A DNA stretch of 64,000 nt, from NCBI RefSeq assembly GCF_049977365.1, contig NZ_JBNGEN010000008.1, positions 42,000-105,999 of the forward strand. The letters run 5' to 3'. The translations under genes and the position numbers were made by a program. Below the pieces are notes generated by a model that worked only from the letters and a program-made list of their open reading frames with translations, was not told where the DNA came from and made no database searches. How positions within the stretch are numbered: position 1 is the first letter of the stretch; each line of letters opens with the position of its first letter. Below are positions 44,132-55,545 of this stretch, piece by piece. Source of the DNA: Brachymonas sp049977365. GTDB lineage: Bacteria > Pseudomonadota > Gammaproteobacteria > Burkholderiales > Burkholderiaceae_C.

Positions 44132-44653
44132 TCAGAGCACCACGGGGGTATCCGGCAGGGTGTTGTCCCGGGGCGTGCCGGGCGCACGGGGGTAGCTGCG
44201 TGCCAGCTCGGCCGTGACGGCCTCGATGGCCTGGCGGAGTCCTTCCTCATAGCGGCCTGCACGCAGATCCGCTGACAGGCCGGCCACCATGTCCTGCCAC
44301 ACCGTGGTCGGCACATGGCGGTCGATGCCTCGGTCGGCCACGATCTCGATGGCGTGCTGCGACAGCAGCAGGTAGATGAGCACGCCGTTGTTGTCCTCGG
44401 TATCCCACACGCGCAGCTTGCCGAAAAGCGTGATGGCCCGCTCACGCGCAGTGGCCTCGCGACGCACATAGCTGGGCGGCAGACGGGCTTCGATGCACAG
44501 CCGCACCTGCCCCGTGTGGCGTGCCTCGCTGGCGGTCACGCAGGTGGTCAGGCGCTGCAGTGCCTCGGCAGGCACCACGGCATGCACTCTTCGCGCATCG
44601 GCCGCACGGGGATCGGCCCCGAACAGAGTCTTCCAGAATTGCCATCCCGCCAT
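44132..44653 (-). CDS. TPM-domain protein
   Basis: 173 residues carrying a TPM (Psb32/MOLO-1) domain with no signal peptide seen. YVRREATARERAITLFGKLRVWDTEDNNGVLIYLLLSQHAIEIVADRGI in pieces (RVWDTEDNNGVLIYLLL, IEIVADRGI) is the core. Its ATG overlaps the stop of the gene before it as TGATG, so it is coupled to it. Third of three genes with lemA; role in membrane or envelope upkeep is only inferred. Confidence 0.85.
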   Translation of the reverse strand: MAGWQFWKTLFGADPRAADARRVHAVVPAEALQRLTTCVTASEARHTGQVRLCIEARLPPSYVRREATARERAITLFGKLRVWDTEDNNGVLIYLLLSQHAIEIVADRGIDRHVPTTVWQDMVAGLSADLRAGRYEEGLRQAIEAVTAELARSYPRAPGTPRDNTLPDTPVVL

Positions 44654-45624
44654 CACCAGTCTCCCGAGGCACCACCGCCTCCGAAATCGCCCCCACCTCC
44701 GGAGCCGAAGCCTCCGCCGGATCCCCCTCCCCACGAGCCGCCACCACCGCCGCCGCCCGGAAAGATGAAGGGCCCGCCACTGCTGCCGCCACGTCCGCTG
44801 CCGCTGCCCAGCGCCACCAGGGCAGCCACCACGCCGGCGCCCAGCGATGCCAGCAGCAGGCTGGTGAGACCAAAGACCACCACGCCCACGAGCAGCCCCG
44901 TCGCCACCGACGCCTTGCCCACCCCAAGCCACATGCGCAGAAAAGCGCCGCCCACCATGGTGAGCATGGCCGCGAGCACCAGTACCTCGAACGGATCCAT
45001 GCCCTGCTGTGCCGCCGCGCCATTGCGGGGTGCACTGGCCGCCGAGGGCAGCGCGGCATCCCCCGCGATGCGCGCACCCAGCGCGTCGATGGCGGCAGCC
45101 AGCCCCCCGGCGTAGTCGTTGCGGCGGAAGGCGGGTTTCATCACGTCGTCGAGAATCTGCGCGGCAGCCAGATCGGGGATGGTCCCCTCCAGGGCCTTGG
45201 CCACCTCGATGCGCATGCGGTGGTCGTTCTTGGCCACCACGATGAGCAGCCCGTCACCCACGTCGCGGCGCCCGATCTTCCAGGTGCTGGCCACACGGTT
45301 GGCGTAGGACGCAATGTCCTCAGGCTGCGTGGTCGGCACCATGAGCACCACGATCTGGGACCCACGGGACTGTTCGATGGCGGCCAGCTGTGCATCGAGC
45401 CGTCCCACATCGGCCGCGCTGAGCGTGCCGGTCTGGTCGATCACACGGTCGGTGAGCGCAGGCACGGGCAGCACATTCTGCGCCGCGGCCTGCCCCATCG
45501 GGACCAGCAGCACTGCCAGCAGCAGGACGCACGCCGCCAGCAGCCGACCGACGAGGGTCGTGCTCCGCAGACACGGGAGCCCGGGCTGCATTCGTCTTCC
45601 GGTCAGGCGGACTGCGTGCGTCAT
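44653..45624 (-). CDS. YgcG-like TPM-domain membrane protein
   Basis: 323 residues: signal peptide or anchor (LLAACVLLLAVLLVPMGQAAA in parts), a periplasmic TPM domain (TDRVIDQTGTLSAADVGRLDAQL in parts, RGSQIVVLMVPTTQPEDI in parts, GDGLLIVVAKNDHRMRIEV in parts), two membrane helices (VLVLAAMLTMVGGAF, GLLVGVVVFGLTSLLLA) and a long Gly/Ser tail ending GGGGASGDW. This architecture is typical of the TPM partner of LemA. Follows lemA by 16 nt. Confidence 0.9.
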   Translation of the reverse strand: MTHAVRLTGRRMQPGLPCLRSTTLVGRLLAACVLLLAVLLVPMGQAAAQNVLPVPALTDRVIDQTGTLSAADVGRLDAQLAAIEQSRGSQIVVLMVPTTQPEDIASYANRVASTWKIGRRDVGDGLLIVVAKNDHRMRIEVAKALEGTIPDLAAAQILDDVMKPAFRRNDYAGGLAAAIDALGARIAGDAALPSAASAPRNGAAAQQGMDPFEVLVLAAMLTMVGGAFLRMWLGVGKASVATGLLVGVVVFGLTSLLLASLGAGVVAALVALGSGSGRGGSSGGPFIFPGGGGGGGSWGGGSGGGFGSGGGGDFGGGGASGDW

Positions 45625-45640
45625 GCAGCGAGTCCCTGCA

Positions 45641-46261
45641 TCAGTTGCGGCTGCCGCTCGCAGCCGTCCCGGTCCCGAAGTCCACCTTGGGCGGCGTGGC
45701 CAGCTGAGCCTCGTTGTCCACCGTGAAATTCGGCTTGGGCTTGTAGCCGAAGACCATGGCGGTCAGGTTGGTGGGAAACTGGCGAGCCAGAATGTTGTAG
45801 GCCTGCACGGACTGGATGTAGCGGTTGCGGGCCACGGTGATGCGGTTTTCCGTGCCTTCGAGAGTCACGCGCAGATCTCGGAAGCCCTGATTGGCCTGCA
45901 GCTGCGGATACTGCTCGGACACCACCAGCAGCCGGGAAATCGCGCTGCCCAGCTCGCCCTGGGCGGCCTGGAATTTCTTGAACGCCACGGGATCGTTGAC
46001 CAGCTCGGGCGTAGCCTGAATGGCGGTGGCCTTGGCACGCGCCTCCACCACGCGGGTCAGGGTGTCCTGCTCGAAGTTGGCCTGCCCCTTGACGGTGGCC
46101 ACGATGTTGGGCACGAGATCGGCCCGACGCTGATACTGGTTGAGCACCTCGCTCCAGGCGGACTTGGTCTGCTCGTCGAGCGTCTGGAACTGGTTGTAGC
46201 CACATCCCGACAGGCCTATCACGGCCAGCACGGTCAGGACTATCGCAAACAGGCGTTTCAT
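45641..46261 (-). CDS. lemA: LemA family lipoprotein-like membrane protein
   Basis: 206 residues: N-terminal anchor with a lipobox-like LSGC (VLAVIGLSGCGYNQF), then helical LemA core (DEQTKSAWSEVLNQYQRRADLVPNIVATVKG in pieces, ARQFPTNLTAMVFGYKPKPNF in pieces). Function of LemA is unknown; it is almost always next to a TPM protein, as here. AAGGAG precedes the ATG. Confidence 0.94.
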   Translation of the reverse strand: MKRLFAIVLTVLAVIGLSGCGYNQFQTLDEQTKSAWSEVLNQYQRRADLVPNIVATVKGQANFEQDTLTRVVEARAKATAIQATPELVNDPVAFKKFQAAQGELGSAISRLLVVSEQYPQLQANQGFRDLRVTLEGTENRITVARNRYIQSVQAYNILARQFPTNLTAMVFGYKPKPNFTVDNEAQLATPPKVDFGTGTAASGSRN

Positions 46262-46369
46262 GCGGTCTCCTTGAGAAAGACTGGGATGATGACAGGAAAT
46301 GCGCCTCTTCGGTGCATTTCTGCGATGATCGTCGCCAGTACCCGGGGGTTCCGGGAAGGAATACGATCC

Positions 46370-46939
46370 ATGGACGACATCGTCAAACAGGCCATGGCCA
46401 AATGGCCCCATGTGCCCCACTGTCACGGCTGGCTGGGCCTGGGTGCGCGCGGAGAGTGGTTCATGCGCGATGCCCGCACGCAGCAGGCGGGCCCCTTTGC
46501 CGGCGCGGGCAGCTGCCCGGCAAGCCGGGGAGCCGTGCTGCGGCACGAGGCCCTCGTCGCCTTCATCGGCCGCAATTATCTGGCCGACGCGCAGGGCTGC
46601 TGGTACTTTCAGAACGGGCCGCAGCGGGTCTTCGTGGAGCTGGAAGCCACGCCCTGGATTCTGCGCCTGTCCGCAGGCAGCACCGACACCGGCCCCACCG
46701 TCACCACCCACACCGGCCTGGCGGTACAGGCCCGTCAGGCCCTGTGCGACGAACAGGGACGCGCCTATCTGGTGACCGACCTCGGGCTCGGGCTCGTGCA
46801 CAGCCTCGATACCCTGCAGATGGCCGATGCGCTGGAGCAGGGACTCTGGCCGCTGGAGGAGGTCGAAGCGGCCACCCTGCCCGCACGCTACGGCTATGTG
46901 GTCAGCCCGCAGCATCTGACAGAAGCCCTGCCCTCCTGA
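46370..46939 (+). CDS. DUF2946-like hypothetical protein (family number uncertain)
   Basis: 189-residue soluble protein starting MDDIVKQAMAKWPHVPHCHGW. It resembles a beta-proteobacterial DUF family that I remember under DUF2946/DUF2944; I am not sure of the number. The Trp/Phe-rich middle (CWYFQNGPQRVFVELEATPWILRL in parts) and the polar GLVHSLDTLQMADALEQGLW in parts are the most conserved-looking. No signal, no membrane segment. Function unknown. GGAAGGA is 9 nt before the ATG. Confidence 0.78.
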   Translation: MDDIVKQAMAKWPHVPHCHGWLGLGARGEWFMRDARTQQAGPFAGAGSCPASRGAVLRHEALVAFIGRNYLADAQGCWYFQNGPQRVFVELEATPWILRLSAGSTDTGPTVTTHTGLAVQARQALCDEQGRAYLVTDLGLGLVHSLDTLQMADALEQGLWPLEEVEAATLPARYGYVVSPQHLTEALPS

Positions 46940-46995
46940 ACCTGAACCCCGTCTCAGCCACGGGACACAGGGCACCGACCCCTGCTCCGGGCACG

Positions 46996-47019
46996 AAAAA
47001 GCCACCTCACAGAGGTGGC
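46996..47019 (-). terminator. Intrinsic terminator after the cytochrome gene
   Basis: Minus strand: stem GCCACCTC/GAGGTGGC with a 3-nt loop and five T; 63 nt after the cytochrome stop. Also lies past the end of the convergent gene. Confidence 0.88.
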
Positions 47020-47081
47020 TCGGCAGAGGATGGGGGGCAGCAGCTCGGCAGGGAGCGCTGCCGCACCCGGCAGGAGCGGGC

Positions 47082-47957
47082 TTACTTGCCTGCTGCGACC
47101 ATGTAGCGCACGGCGGCCTTCACGTCGTCGTCGGAGGCGGTGGAGCCCCCCTTGGGCGGCATGACGCCACTCTTGCCCTGGAAGCCACCGATGGCGTGCT
47201 TGAAGAGCGTGTCCTCGCCCTGGGCGATGCGGGGAGCCCAGGCGGCCTTGTCGCCAAACTTGGGCGCACCGGCCACACCGGCGCCGTGGCAGGCCTGGCA
47301 GGTCTGCTTGAACAGTGCCTCGCCTGCATTGCCGGCCGCGGCAGTGGTGGTGCCTGCGGCACCGGAAGCGGCAGGAGCAGCGGCTGCAGATGCGCCACCT
47401 GCAGCGGAAGCGGCACCGCTGGCTGCACCAGCTGCGGCACCTGCCTTGGGTTCTGCGAACTTGGCGCCGCCTGCATTGGCCATGTAGACCATGGCGCGGT
47501 GCACTTCGTCGTCGCTCAGCGAGCTGCCGCCCTTGGGAGGCATCACGCCCTTGCTGCCCTTGAAGCCTTCGAGGGCATGCTTGAGCAGCACGCTCTCACC
47601 CTGGGCGATGCGGGGACCCCATTCGGCGGCGTCGCCGAACTTGGGAGCACCTGCGGCGCCGGTGCCGTGACAGGCGGCGCAGACAGCCTTGTAGGCCTCT
47701 TCGCCAGTCTTGGGAGCGCCGCCGCCCGCGTCGGTGATCTGCAGGCTCACGTCACCCACCTTCTGGAGGCGACGGTTGGCGGCCATTTGGGCAGCAGGGC
47801 TATTCATGTTGTAACCGGACCCCGCATACTTGGCGAAGTACAGTGCGGTACCGAGGGCTCCCACCAGGACGGCGAAGGTCAGCCCCGACACGACCGCCAG
47901 CTGGCGGTTCTTGACGATCTCGGGAACTTGGTACGAATCAGAAGCGTTGTCGCCCAT
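47082..47957 (-). CDS. Dihaem c-type cytochrome (c5 family), membrane-anchored
   Basis: 291 residues: an uncleaved N-terminal anchor (LAVVSGLTFAVLVGALGTALYF in parts) and two class I cytochrome c domains, each with a haem motif (CAACH at 93-97, CQACH at 220-224) and the Met ligand in GVMPPKGG. The domains are near copies (APKFGD, APRIAQGE, FKHA shared) joined by an Ala/Gly linker (about 170-210), pointing to an internal duplication. Likely an electron carrier in the periplasm, for example to a terminal oxidase. Confidence 0.93.
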   Translation of the reverse strand: MGDNASDSYQVPEIVKNRQLAVVSGLTFAVLVGALGTALYFAKYAGSGYNMNSPAAQMAANRRLQKVGDVSLQITDAGGGAPKTGEEAYKAVCAACHGTGAAGAPKFGDAAEWGPRIAQGESVLLKHALEGFKGSKGVMPPKGGSSLSDDEVHRAMVYMANAGGAKFAEPKAGAAAGAASGAASAAGGASAAAAPAASGAAGTTTAAAGNAGEALFKQTCQACHGAGVAGAPKFGDKAAWAPRIAQGEDTLFKHAIGGFQGKSGVMPPKGGSTASDDDVKAAVRYMVAAGK

Positions 47958-48010
47958 GGTGATCCTCTGTTTTTGGAATTGAAAAAATCTGAAACAAGTG
48001 GTCTGTCGCG

Positions 48011-48016
48011 ATTATA
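48011..48016 (-). promoter_or_regulatory. Likely -10 element of the cytochrome gene promoter
   Basis: Perfect TATAAT on the minus strand, 54 nt before the cytochrome start. No strong -35 at normal distance. Confidence 0.45.
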
Positions 48017-48107
48017 GACACGGGCGGCCGTAAAAACACCTACAATTGCCGGCTGCACGCCACAAAGCCCTGCACCGCTCGCGGTGGGGTGTCTGTGTGT
48101 CGTCCGT

Positions 48108-48183
48108 GCGGCTGTAGCTCAGTGGATAGAGTATTGGCCTCCGAAGCCAAGGGTCGTGGGTTCGATCCCCGCCAGCCGCACCA
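48108..48183 (+). tRNA. tRNA-Arg (anticodon CCG)
   Basis: 76 nt with a 7-bp acceptor stem GCGGCTG/CAGCCGC, discriminator A and encoded CCA, D-arm TAGCTCAGTGGATAGAGTA, anticodon stem TTGGC/GCCAA with loop CTCCGAA (anticodon CCG, reading CGG), and T-arm GGTTCGATCC. A complete, normal tRNA. Confidence 0.97.
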
Positions 48184-48220
48184 CCCCTTTTTCCCTTTTC
48201 CGGCACGAGCCGGGCTGCGC

Positions 48221-48246
48221 ACGCCAACCCTTCGGTTGGCGTTTTT
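48221..48246 (+). terminator. Intrinsic terminator after tRNA-Arg
   Basis: Perfect 9-bp stem ACGCCAACC/GGTTGGCGT with loop CTTC and a T run. Confidence 0.93.
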
Positions 48247-48274
48247 CATGGGCGCATGGCAGCCGGTACCGTGC

Positions 48275-49447
48275 TCAGAGGGCCGCTTCGAGAATGCTCC
48301 GGCTGATGGCGGGCGTGATGTCGCGGCGTTCGCCCAGGCGGGTCATGCCGTGCTTTTCGAGCTGGGCCACGAGCGGATCGATGGCGGAGGCGTCGAGCTG
48401 GTAGGCCGACAGGTGCGTGGGCACCTCCAGCGACTCGAAGAACGCCCGGGTCCGCGCAATGGCGGCGTCGATGCGCTCCTCTTCGCTGCCCTCGCGCAGA
48501 TCCCACACCCGCTCGGCGTACTGCAGCAGCTTGAGGCGCTTGGCGTCGCGACGGACCTGCAGGAGGGCCGGCAGCACCACGGCCAGCGTGCGGCCATGGT
48601 CGATGCCGTGCAGGGCGGTGAGCTCGTGGCCAATCATGTGGGTGGCCCAGTCCTGCGGCACGCCAGCCCCGATGAGGCCATTGAGCGCCAGAGTGGCAGT
48701 CCACATGAAGTTGGCACGAATGGCGTAGTTCTGCGGCTCGCTCAGGGCCCGGGGCCCGATGTCGACCAGGGTGCGCAGCAGCCCCTCGGCCAGGCGGTCC
48801 TGCACCATGGCGTCGGCCGGGTAGGTGAGGTACTGCTCCATGATGTGCACATAGGCATCCACGATGCCGTTGGCCACCTGCCGCAGCGGCAGCGTGTAGG
48901 TGCGGGTGGGGTCGAGCACAGAGAACCTGGGGAAGGTGTGCGGGCTCATGAAGCCGAGCTTGTCGTGGGTGGCGCGCCGCGTGATGACGCCCCCGGAGTT
49001 CATCTCGGAGCCGGTGGCCGGCAGCGTGAGCACGGTGCCCAGCGGCAGCGCGCGGGTGATGGAGCGGCCATGCGTCTGCAGGATGGTCCACGCATCCTCT
49101 TCGGGGGGCAGCAGGGCAGCGGCCGCGACGAACTTGGTGCCGTCGATGACCGACCCGCCGCCCACCGCGAGCAGGAAGTCGATGCGCCGCTCGCGCACCT
49201 CGGCCACGGCACGCATCAGGGTTTCGAAGGACGGGTTGGGCTCGATGCCGGCGAACTCGTGCACGGTACGGGTGCCGCCCTCGGCCAGTGCGGCACGGAC
49301 CTGGTCGAGCGTGCCGTTGCGCGTCACGCTGCCGCCTCCGTAGAGCACCAGCACCTGGGCGGCGGGCGGCACGAGGGTGGAGAGCTGCGCGATGGTGCCC
49401 TCGCCGAACACGATGCGGGTGGGGTTCTGGAAATCGAAGTTCTGCAT
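48275..49447 (-). CDS. Iron-containing alcohol dehydrogenase (YqhD-like)
   Basis: 390 residues. Rossmann part with LVLYGGGSVTRNG and LAVGGGSVIDGTKF (NAD(P) binding), TLPATGSEMNSGGVITRRA in parts, a signature of the NADPH-dependent YqhD/butanol dehydrogenase group, and metal ligands in GIVDAYVHIMEQYL (Asp, His), GHELTALHGIDHGRTLA in parts (His pair). Probably reduces aldehydes with NADPH. Convergent after the tRNA terminator; divergent from the DUF898 gene. Confidence 0.92.
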   Translation of the reverse strand: MQNFDFQNPTRIVFGEGTIAQLSTLVPPAAQVLVLYGGGSVTRNGTLDQVRAALAEGGTRTVHEFAGIEPNPSFETLMRAVAEVRERRIDFLLAVGGGSVIDGTKFVAAAALLPPEEDAWTILQTHGRSITRALPLGTVLTLPATGSEMNSGGVITRRATHDKLGFMSPHTFPRFSVLDPTRTYTLPLRQVANGIVDAYVHIMEQYLTYPADAMVQDRLAEGLLRTLVDIGPRALSEPQNYAIRANFMWTATLALNGLIGAGVPQDWATHMIGHELTALHGIDHGRTLAVVLPALLQVRRDAKRLKLLQYAERVWDLREGSEEERIDAAIARTRAFFESLEVPTHLSAYQLDASAIDPLVAQLEKHGMTRLGERRDITPAISRSILEAAL

Positions 49448-49686
49448 GATGATGATCGCTCCTGTACGAATCCTGGTTCAGGGGAAGACAAGGCTGCCTG
49501 TCCGACGGCCCATTGTGCGGCGCCCCCGCGCGGCCTGCACGCCTGGGGCAGGATGCCCCGCTGCCATGGGGGAATCCGGCGTAGGGGGCGTGTCCTGCAA
49601 GAGTCCGCAGGGTTCCCGGCGAACGAGGTGTTTCGCCTACTACACTAGGACGCCGGAATCCTTCTTTTTACCGCGTTGCCCCCACC

Positions 49687-50943
49687 ATGCCCGCAGACAT
49701 CCAGACCCTGTACGCCGCCCCCGAAAGGCGCCCGAGCCTGCACAGATCGCCCACGGGCAGGAGCAGGCATATCCCGATCCATGACTATCCGGTGCACTTC
49801 AGCGGCACGGGGAGCGAATACTTCCGCATCTGGATCGTGAATCTGCTGCTGGTGATCGTGACCTTCGGGATCTACTGGCCGTGGGCGCGCCGGCGCAAGC
49901 TGCAGTATCTCTACCACTGCACGTGGGTGGACGGGCATGCCTTCGACTTTCACGGCAATCCCCGCTCGATGCTGCGCGGCTCGCTGCTCGCGGGGGTGCT
50001 GCTTGCGGTGTACGGCATGGGCAACCGCGTGGCGGGCGGCGCGTCCGCCGTGCTCATTGCCCTGCTGATGGTGGCGCTGTTTCCGCCGCTGTTCCGGGGC
50101 TCGCAGCGCTTCCGGCTTGCCAACACCAGCTGGCGTGGCCTGCGCTTCCATTTCACCGGCACCACGGGCGAGGCCTACCGGGCCCTGCTGGTACCGCTGC
50201 TGTGGCTGCTGCTGCCCGGGCCGCTGCTGGCCTGGGGCCTGGACATCGACCTCTCGCAGCTCGACCGGCGCGGCACGCTGCGCACCGGCACGCATGCTGT
50301 GGTCTACCAGGCCTGGATGCTGGGCTCGGGGGTGCTGTTCTCGCTGGCGCTGCCCTATTTCTACTGGCGCTACAAGCGCTACCAGCAGGGCCACATCCGC
50401 TACGGGCAGGAGGAAATGGAATACCGCGCCACGGCTGCCGACTACTACCGCCTGCTGGCGTCGGGAGTGGGCGTTTTCGTGGCCCTGTTTCTGGCAGGGC
50501 TGCTGCTGGTGGCGGGGGGTGCGGCCCTCAAGCGGCTGGTCTTTGGCTCGGGCCATGCCAGCTTCGGCATGATGCTGGCCCTGTCGCTGCTCGGGAGCAT
50601 TGCCGGCTTTCTCCTTGCGCTGCTGGTGGGGCGGCACTGGTTCAAGGTGCGGCTCTACAACCTGCAGTGGTCGCGCACGGGCAACCGCCATCTGCGGCTG
50701 CGGACCACGCTCTCGCTGGGCCGCTACCTGCTGCTGCAGTTCAAGAACTACCTCCTGATCGGCCTGACGCTCGGGCTGTACTGGCCCTATGCCGTGATGG
50801 CCACGCGCCGGCTGGTGCTCGAATCCACGGTGCTGCGGGCCCGCATGCCGCTCGAACGCCTGCACGGGTCCAGCCGCGACGGCGACAACGACGCCATGGG
50901 GGACGCCGCCATGGAGTTCGTGAACTTCGACTTCGGTCTCTGA
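49687..50943 (+). CDS. DUF898 (YjgN-like) membrane protein
   Basis: 418-residue membrane protein of the DUF898 family. It has eight or so hydrophobic segments and the repeated motif TFGIYWPWARRRKLQYLY in parts and LTLGLYWPYAVMATRRL in parts; YFYWRYKRYQQGHIRYG in parts is also typical. Function unknown; often paired with an M48-type peptidase, as here (gap 13 nt). Confidence 0.92.
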   Translation: MPADIQTLYAAPERRPSLHRSPTGRSRHIPIHDYPVHFSGTGSEYFRIWIVNLLLVIVTFGIYWPWARRRKLQYLYHCTWVDGHAFDFHGNPRSMLRGSLLAGVLLAVYGMGNRVAGGASAVLIALLMVALFPPLFRGSQRFRLANTSWRGLRFHFTGTTGEAYRALLVPLLWLLLPGPLLAWGLDIDLSQLDRRGTLRTGTHAVVYQAWMLGSGVLFSLALPYFYWRYKRYQQGHIRYGQEEMEYRATAADYYRLLASGVGVFVALFLAGLLLVAGGAALKRLVFGSGHASFGMMLALSLLGSIAGFLLALLVGRHWFKVRLYNLQWSRTGNRHLRLRTTLSLGRYLLLQFKNYLLIGLTLGLYWPYAVMATRRLVLESTVLRARMPLERLHGSSRDGDNDAMGDAAMEFVNFDFGL

Positions 50944-50956
50944 AGAAGGGCACGCC

Positions 50957-52078
50957 GTGGTCATGCCCGCTCCAGCCCCCTTACCCCCCGATGCAGCTCC
51001 CGGCAGGATGGAAAACACCGTGCGGGTGTTCTGGTTCGACGGCCAGCATGCGCAGGGCCGCCCCGCACGGCTGCGGCTCGAAGGAGAGAGCGTGCAGGTG
51101 CTCGATGCCGTGACGGGCCGTGTGCTGACCGCCTGCCCGGCGCGGCAGGCCCGGTGGACCGAGCGCACGCAGGGCGGCACCCGCACGGTCACGCTGGCCG
51201 ACGGCAGCAGCGCCGAATCGCTCGACCGCGCGGCCTGGGATGCCTGGGCTGCCACCCACCTGCAGGCCGTGCGTCCCGAGTCGCTGGTGGTGCGCGCACA
51301 GCAAAGCGGGCGACGCACCCTGCTGGCGCTGCTGGTGCTGGGAGTGCTGCTGCTGGCTGCCTACCGCTGGGGGCTGCCCCTGATGGCCCGCGGCGTGGTG
51401 ACGCTGATTCCGCCACGCATCGACGCCATGGTGGGCGACTCGGCCCTGCAGAGCGTCGAAGGACAGCTGCTGGCCCCGAGTCGTCTGCCCGCGGCACGGC
51501 AGGCAGCGCTGACGCAGCGGCTGCAGGCGGGCATGGCTGCGCTGGCGCCTGCGAGTGGGGCCCGGCCGACTTACCGGCTCCTGTTTCGCAGCGCACCGCG
51601 CATGGGCCCCAATGCCTTTGCGCTGCCCGGCGGCACCATCGTGCTGCTCGACGAACTGGTGACCACGGCAGGCAACGACGACGACATGGTGCTGGGCGTG
51701 CTCGGCCACGAAATGGGCCATGTGGTGCACCGCGATGGCATGCGCCAGCTGGTGCAGACCTCCGCACTGGGAGTGGTGGCAGCGGCCGCGTTCGGGGACT
51801 ATGCGAGCTTTGTGACCATGGCGCCGGTGCTGCTGCTCAACATGGGATATTCGCGCGGTGCCGAGCACCAGGCCGATGTGTATTCCGTGCGCTTCATGCG
51901 GGCAGCGGGCATTTCGCCGCAGGCCATGGTGCGGTTCTTCGAGCGCATGCAGGCCCTGTCGCACGAGAAGGGGGCGGCCTCGCGCCCGTCGCGGCTGGGC
52001 ATCGCGTTTTCGAGCCATCCGGCCACGATCGACCGCATTGCCTTCTTCCAGGCGGCGGCGCGGGGAGCGCAGCCGTAG
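50957..52078 (+). CDS. M48-family metallopeptidase, membrane-anchored
   Basis: 373 residues, with a soluble N-terminal part, one membrane helix (LLALLVLGVLLLAAYRWGL in parts) and an M48 zinc protease domain with HEMGH (GVLGHEMGHVVHRDGM) and the third ligand region RGAEHQADVYSVRFMRAAG in parts. GTG and ATG starts are 6 nt apart; I use GTG because AAGGG lies 6 nt before it, whereas the ATG is 12 nt away. Likely an envelope quality-control protease working with the DUF898 protein. Confidence 0.87.
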   Translation: MVMPAPAPLPPDAAPGRMENTVRVFWFDGQHAQGRPARLRLEGESVQVLDAVTGRVLTACPARQARWTERTQGGTRTVTLADGSSAESLDRAAWDAWAATHLQAVRPESLVVRAQQSGRRTLLALLVLGVLLLAAYRWGLPLMARGVVTLIPPRIDAMVGDSALQSVEGQLLAPSRLPAARQAALTQRLQAGMAALAPASGARPTYRLLFRSAPRMGPNAFALPGGTIVLLDELVTTAGNDDDMVLGVLGHEMGHVVHRDGMRQLVQTSALGVVAAAAFGDYASFVTMAPVLLLNMGYSRGAEHQADVYSVRFMRAAGISPQAMVRFFERMQALSHEKGAASRPSRLGIAFSSHPATIDRIAFFQAAARGAQP

Positions 52079-52196
52079 GCGCGCCACGGTGGCCGGAGGG
52101 TAGCGATATCCGTCTGTTTCCGTCCACGCGACAGGCGGACTATGATTGCCGGTTGCCTTCTGTTTTTTCCGGCACTCAGCCCGCCGGCCCCGCCGC

Positions 52197-55286
<3,090 letters not shown>

Positions 55287-55380
55287 ACGGCGCTTGCGCT
55301 TGCGCTTGCCCCGCGTTCGCCACCACGCTCACCCTGAACGCTCCCCCGCAGCGCCTCTGCGGGTTTCCCCTCGAAACTGG

Positions 55381-55508
55381 CATGCAATCTGCATGTATGG
55401 CCTCACCCTGGGCCCATCGGTGGGCTCAGGGCGGAAAAACGCCCTGTTTTTCCGCCATGGCGCACCGGATTCGCCCCCATGCGGGCACCGCCGGTGCATC
55501 GAATCCGG
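55381..55508 (+). promoter_or_regulatory. Highly structured leader upstream of the formate/nitrite transporter gene
   Basis: Five inverted repeats in 128 nt: CATGCA/TGCATG (55381-55395); an 11-bp stem with one GU (55406-55416 with 55421-55431); terminator stem CAGGGCG/CGCCCTG (55427-55446) with T5; an 11-bp stem GGCGGAAAAAC/GTTTTTCCGCC (55430-55456); CCGGATTCG/CGAATCCGG (55465-55508) with GCACC/GGTGC inside. Stems 2, 3 and 4 share bases and cannot all form, as in an attenuator. Known riboswitch class not recognised. Confidence 0.55.
55427..55451 (+). terminator. Intrinsic terminator, possibly an attenuator, between uvrA and the transporter gene
   Basis: Stem CAGGGCG/CGCCCTG with a GAAAAA loop and T5. 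It can end uvrA transcription; its stem competes with two neighbouring hairpins, one of which pairs away the T run. Confidence 0.7.
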
Positions 55509-55545
55509 CGCGATGCCCCATTCCGATCCAGAGGAGAACCCCAAG

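Noticed and set aside
55291..55308. Three tandem CGCTTG hexamers after uvrA
   Set aside because: Too few copies to claim a functional repeat; may be replication slippage.
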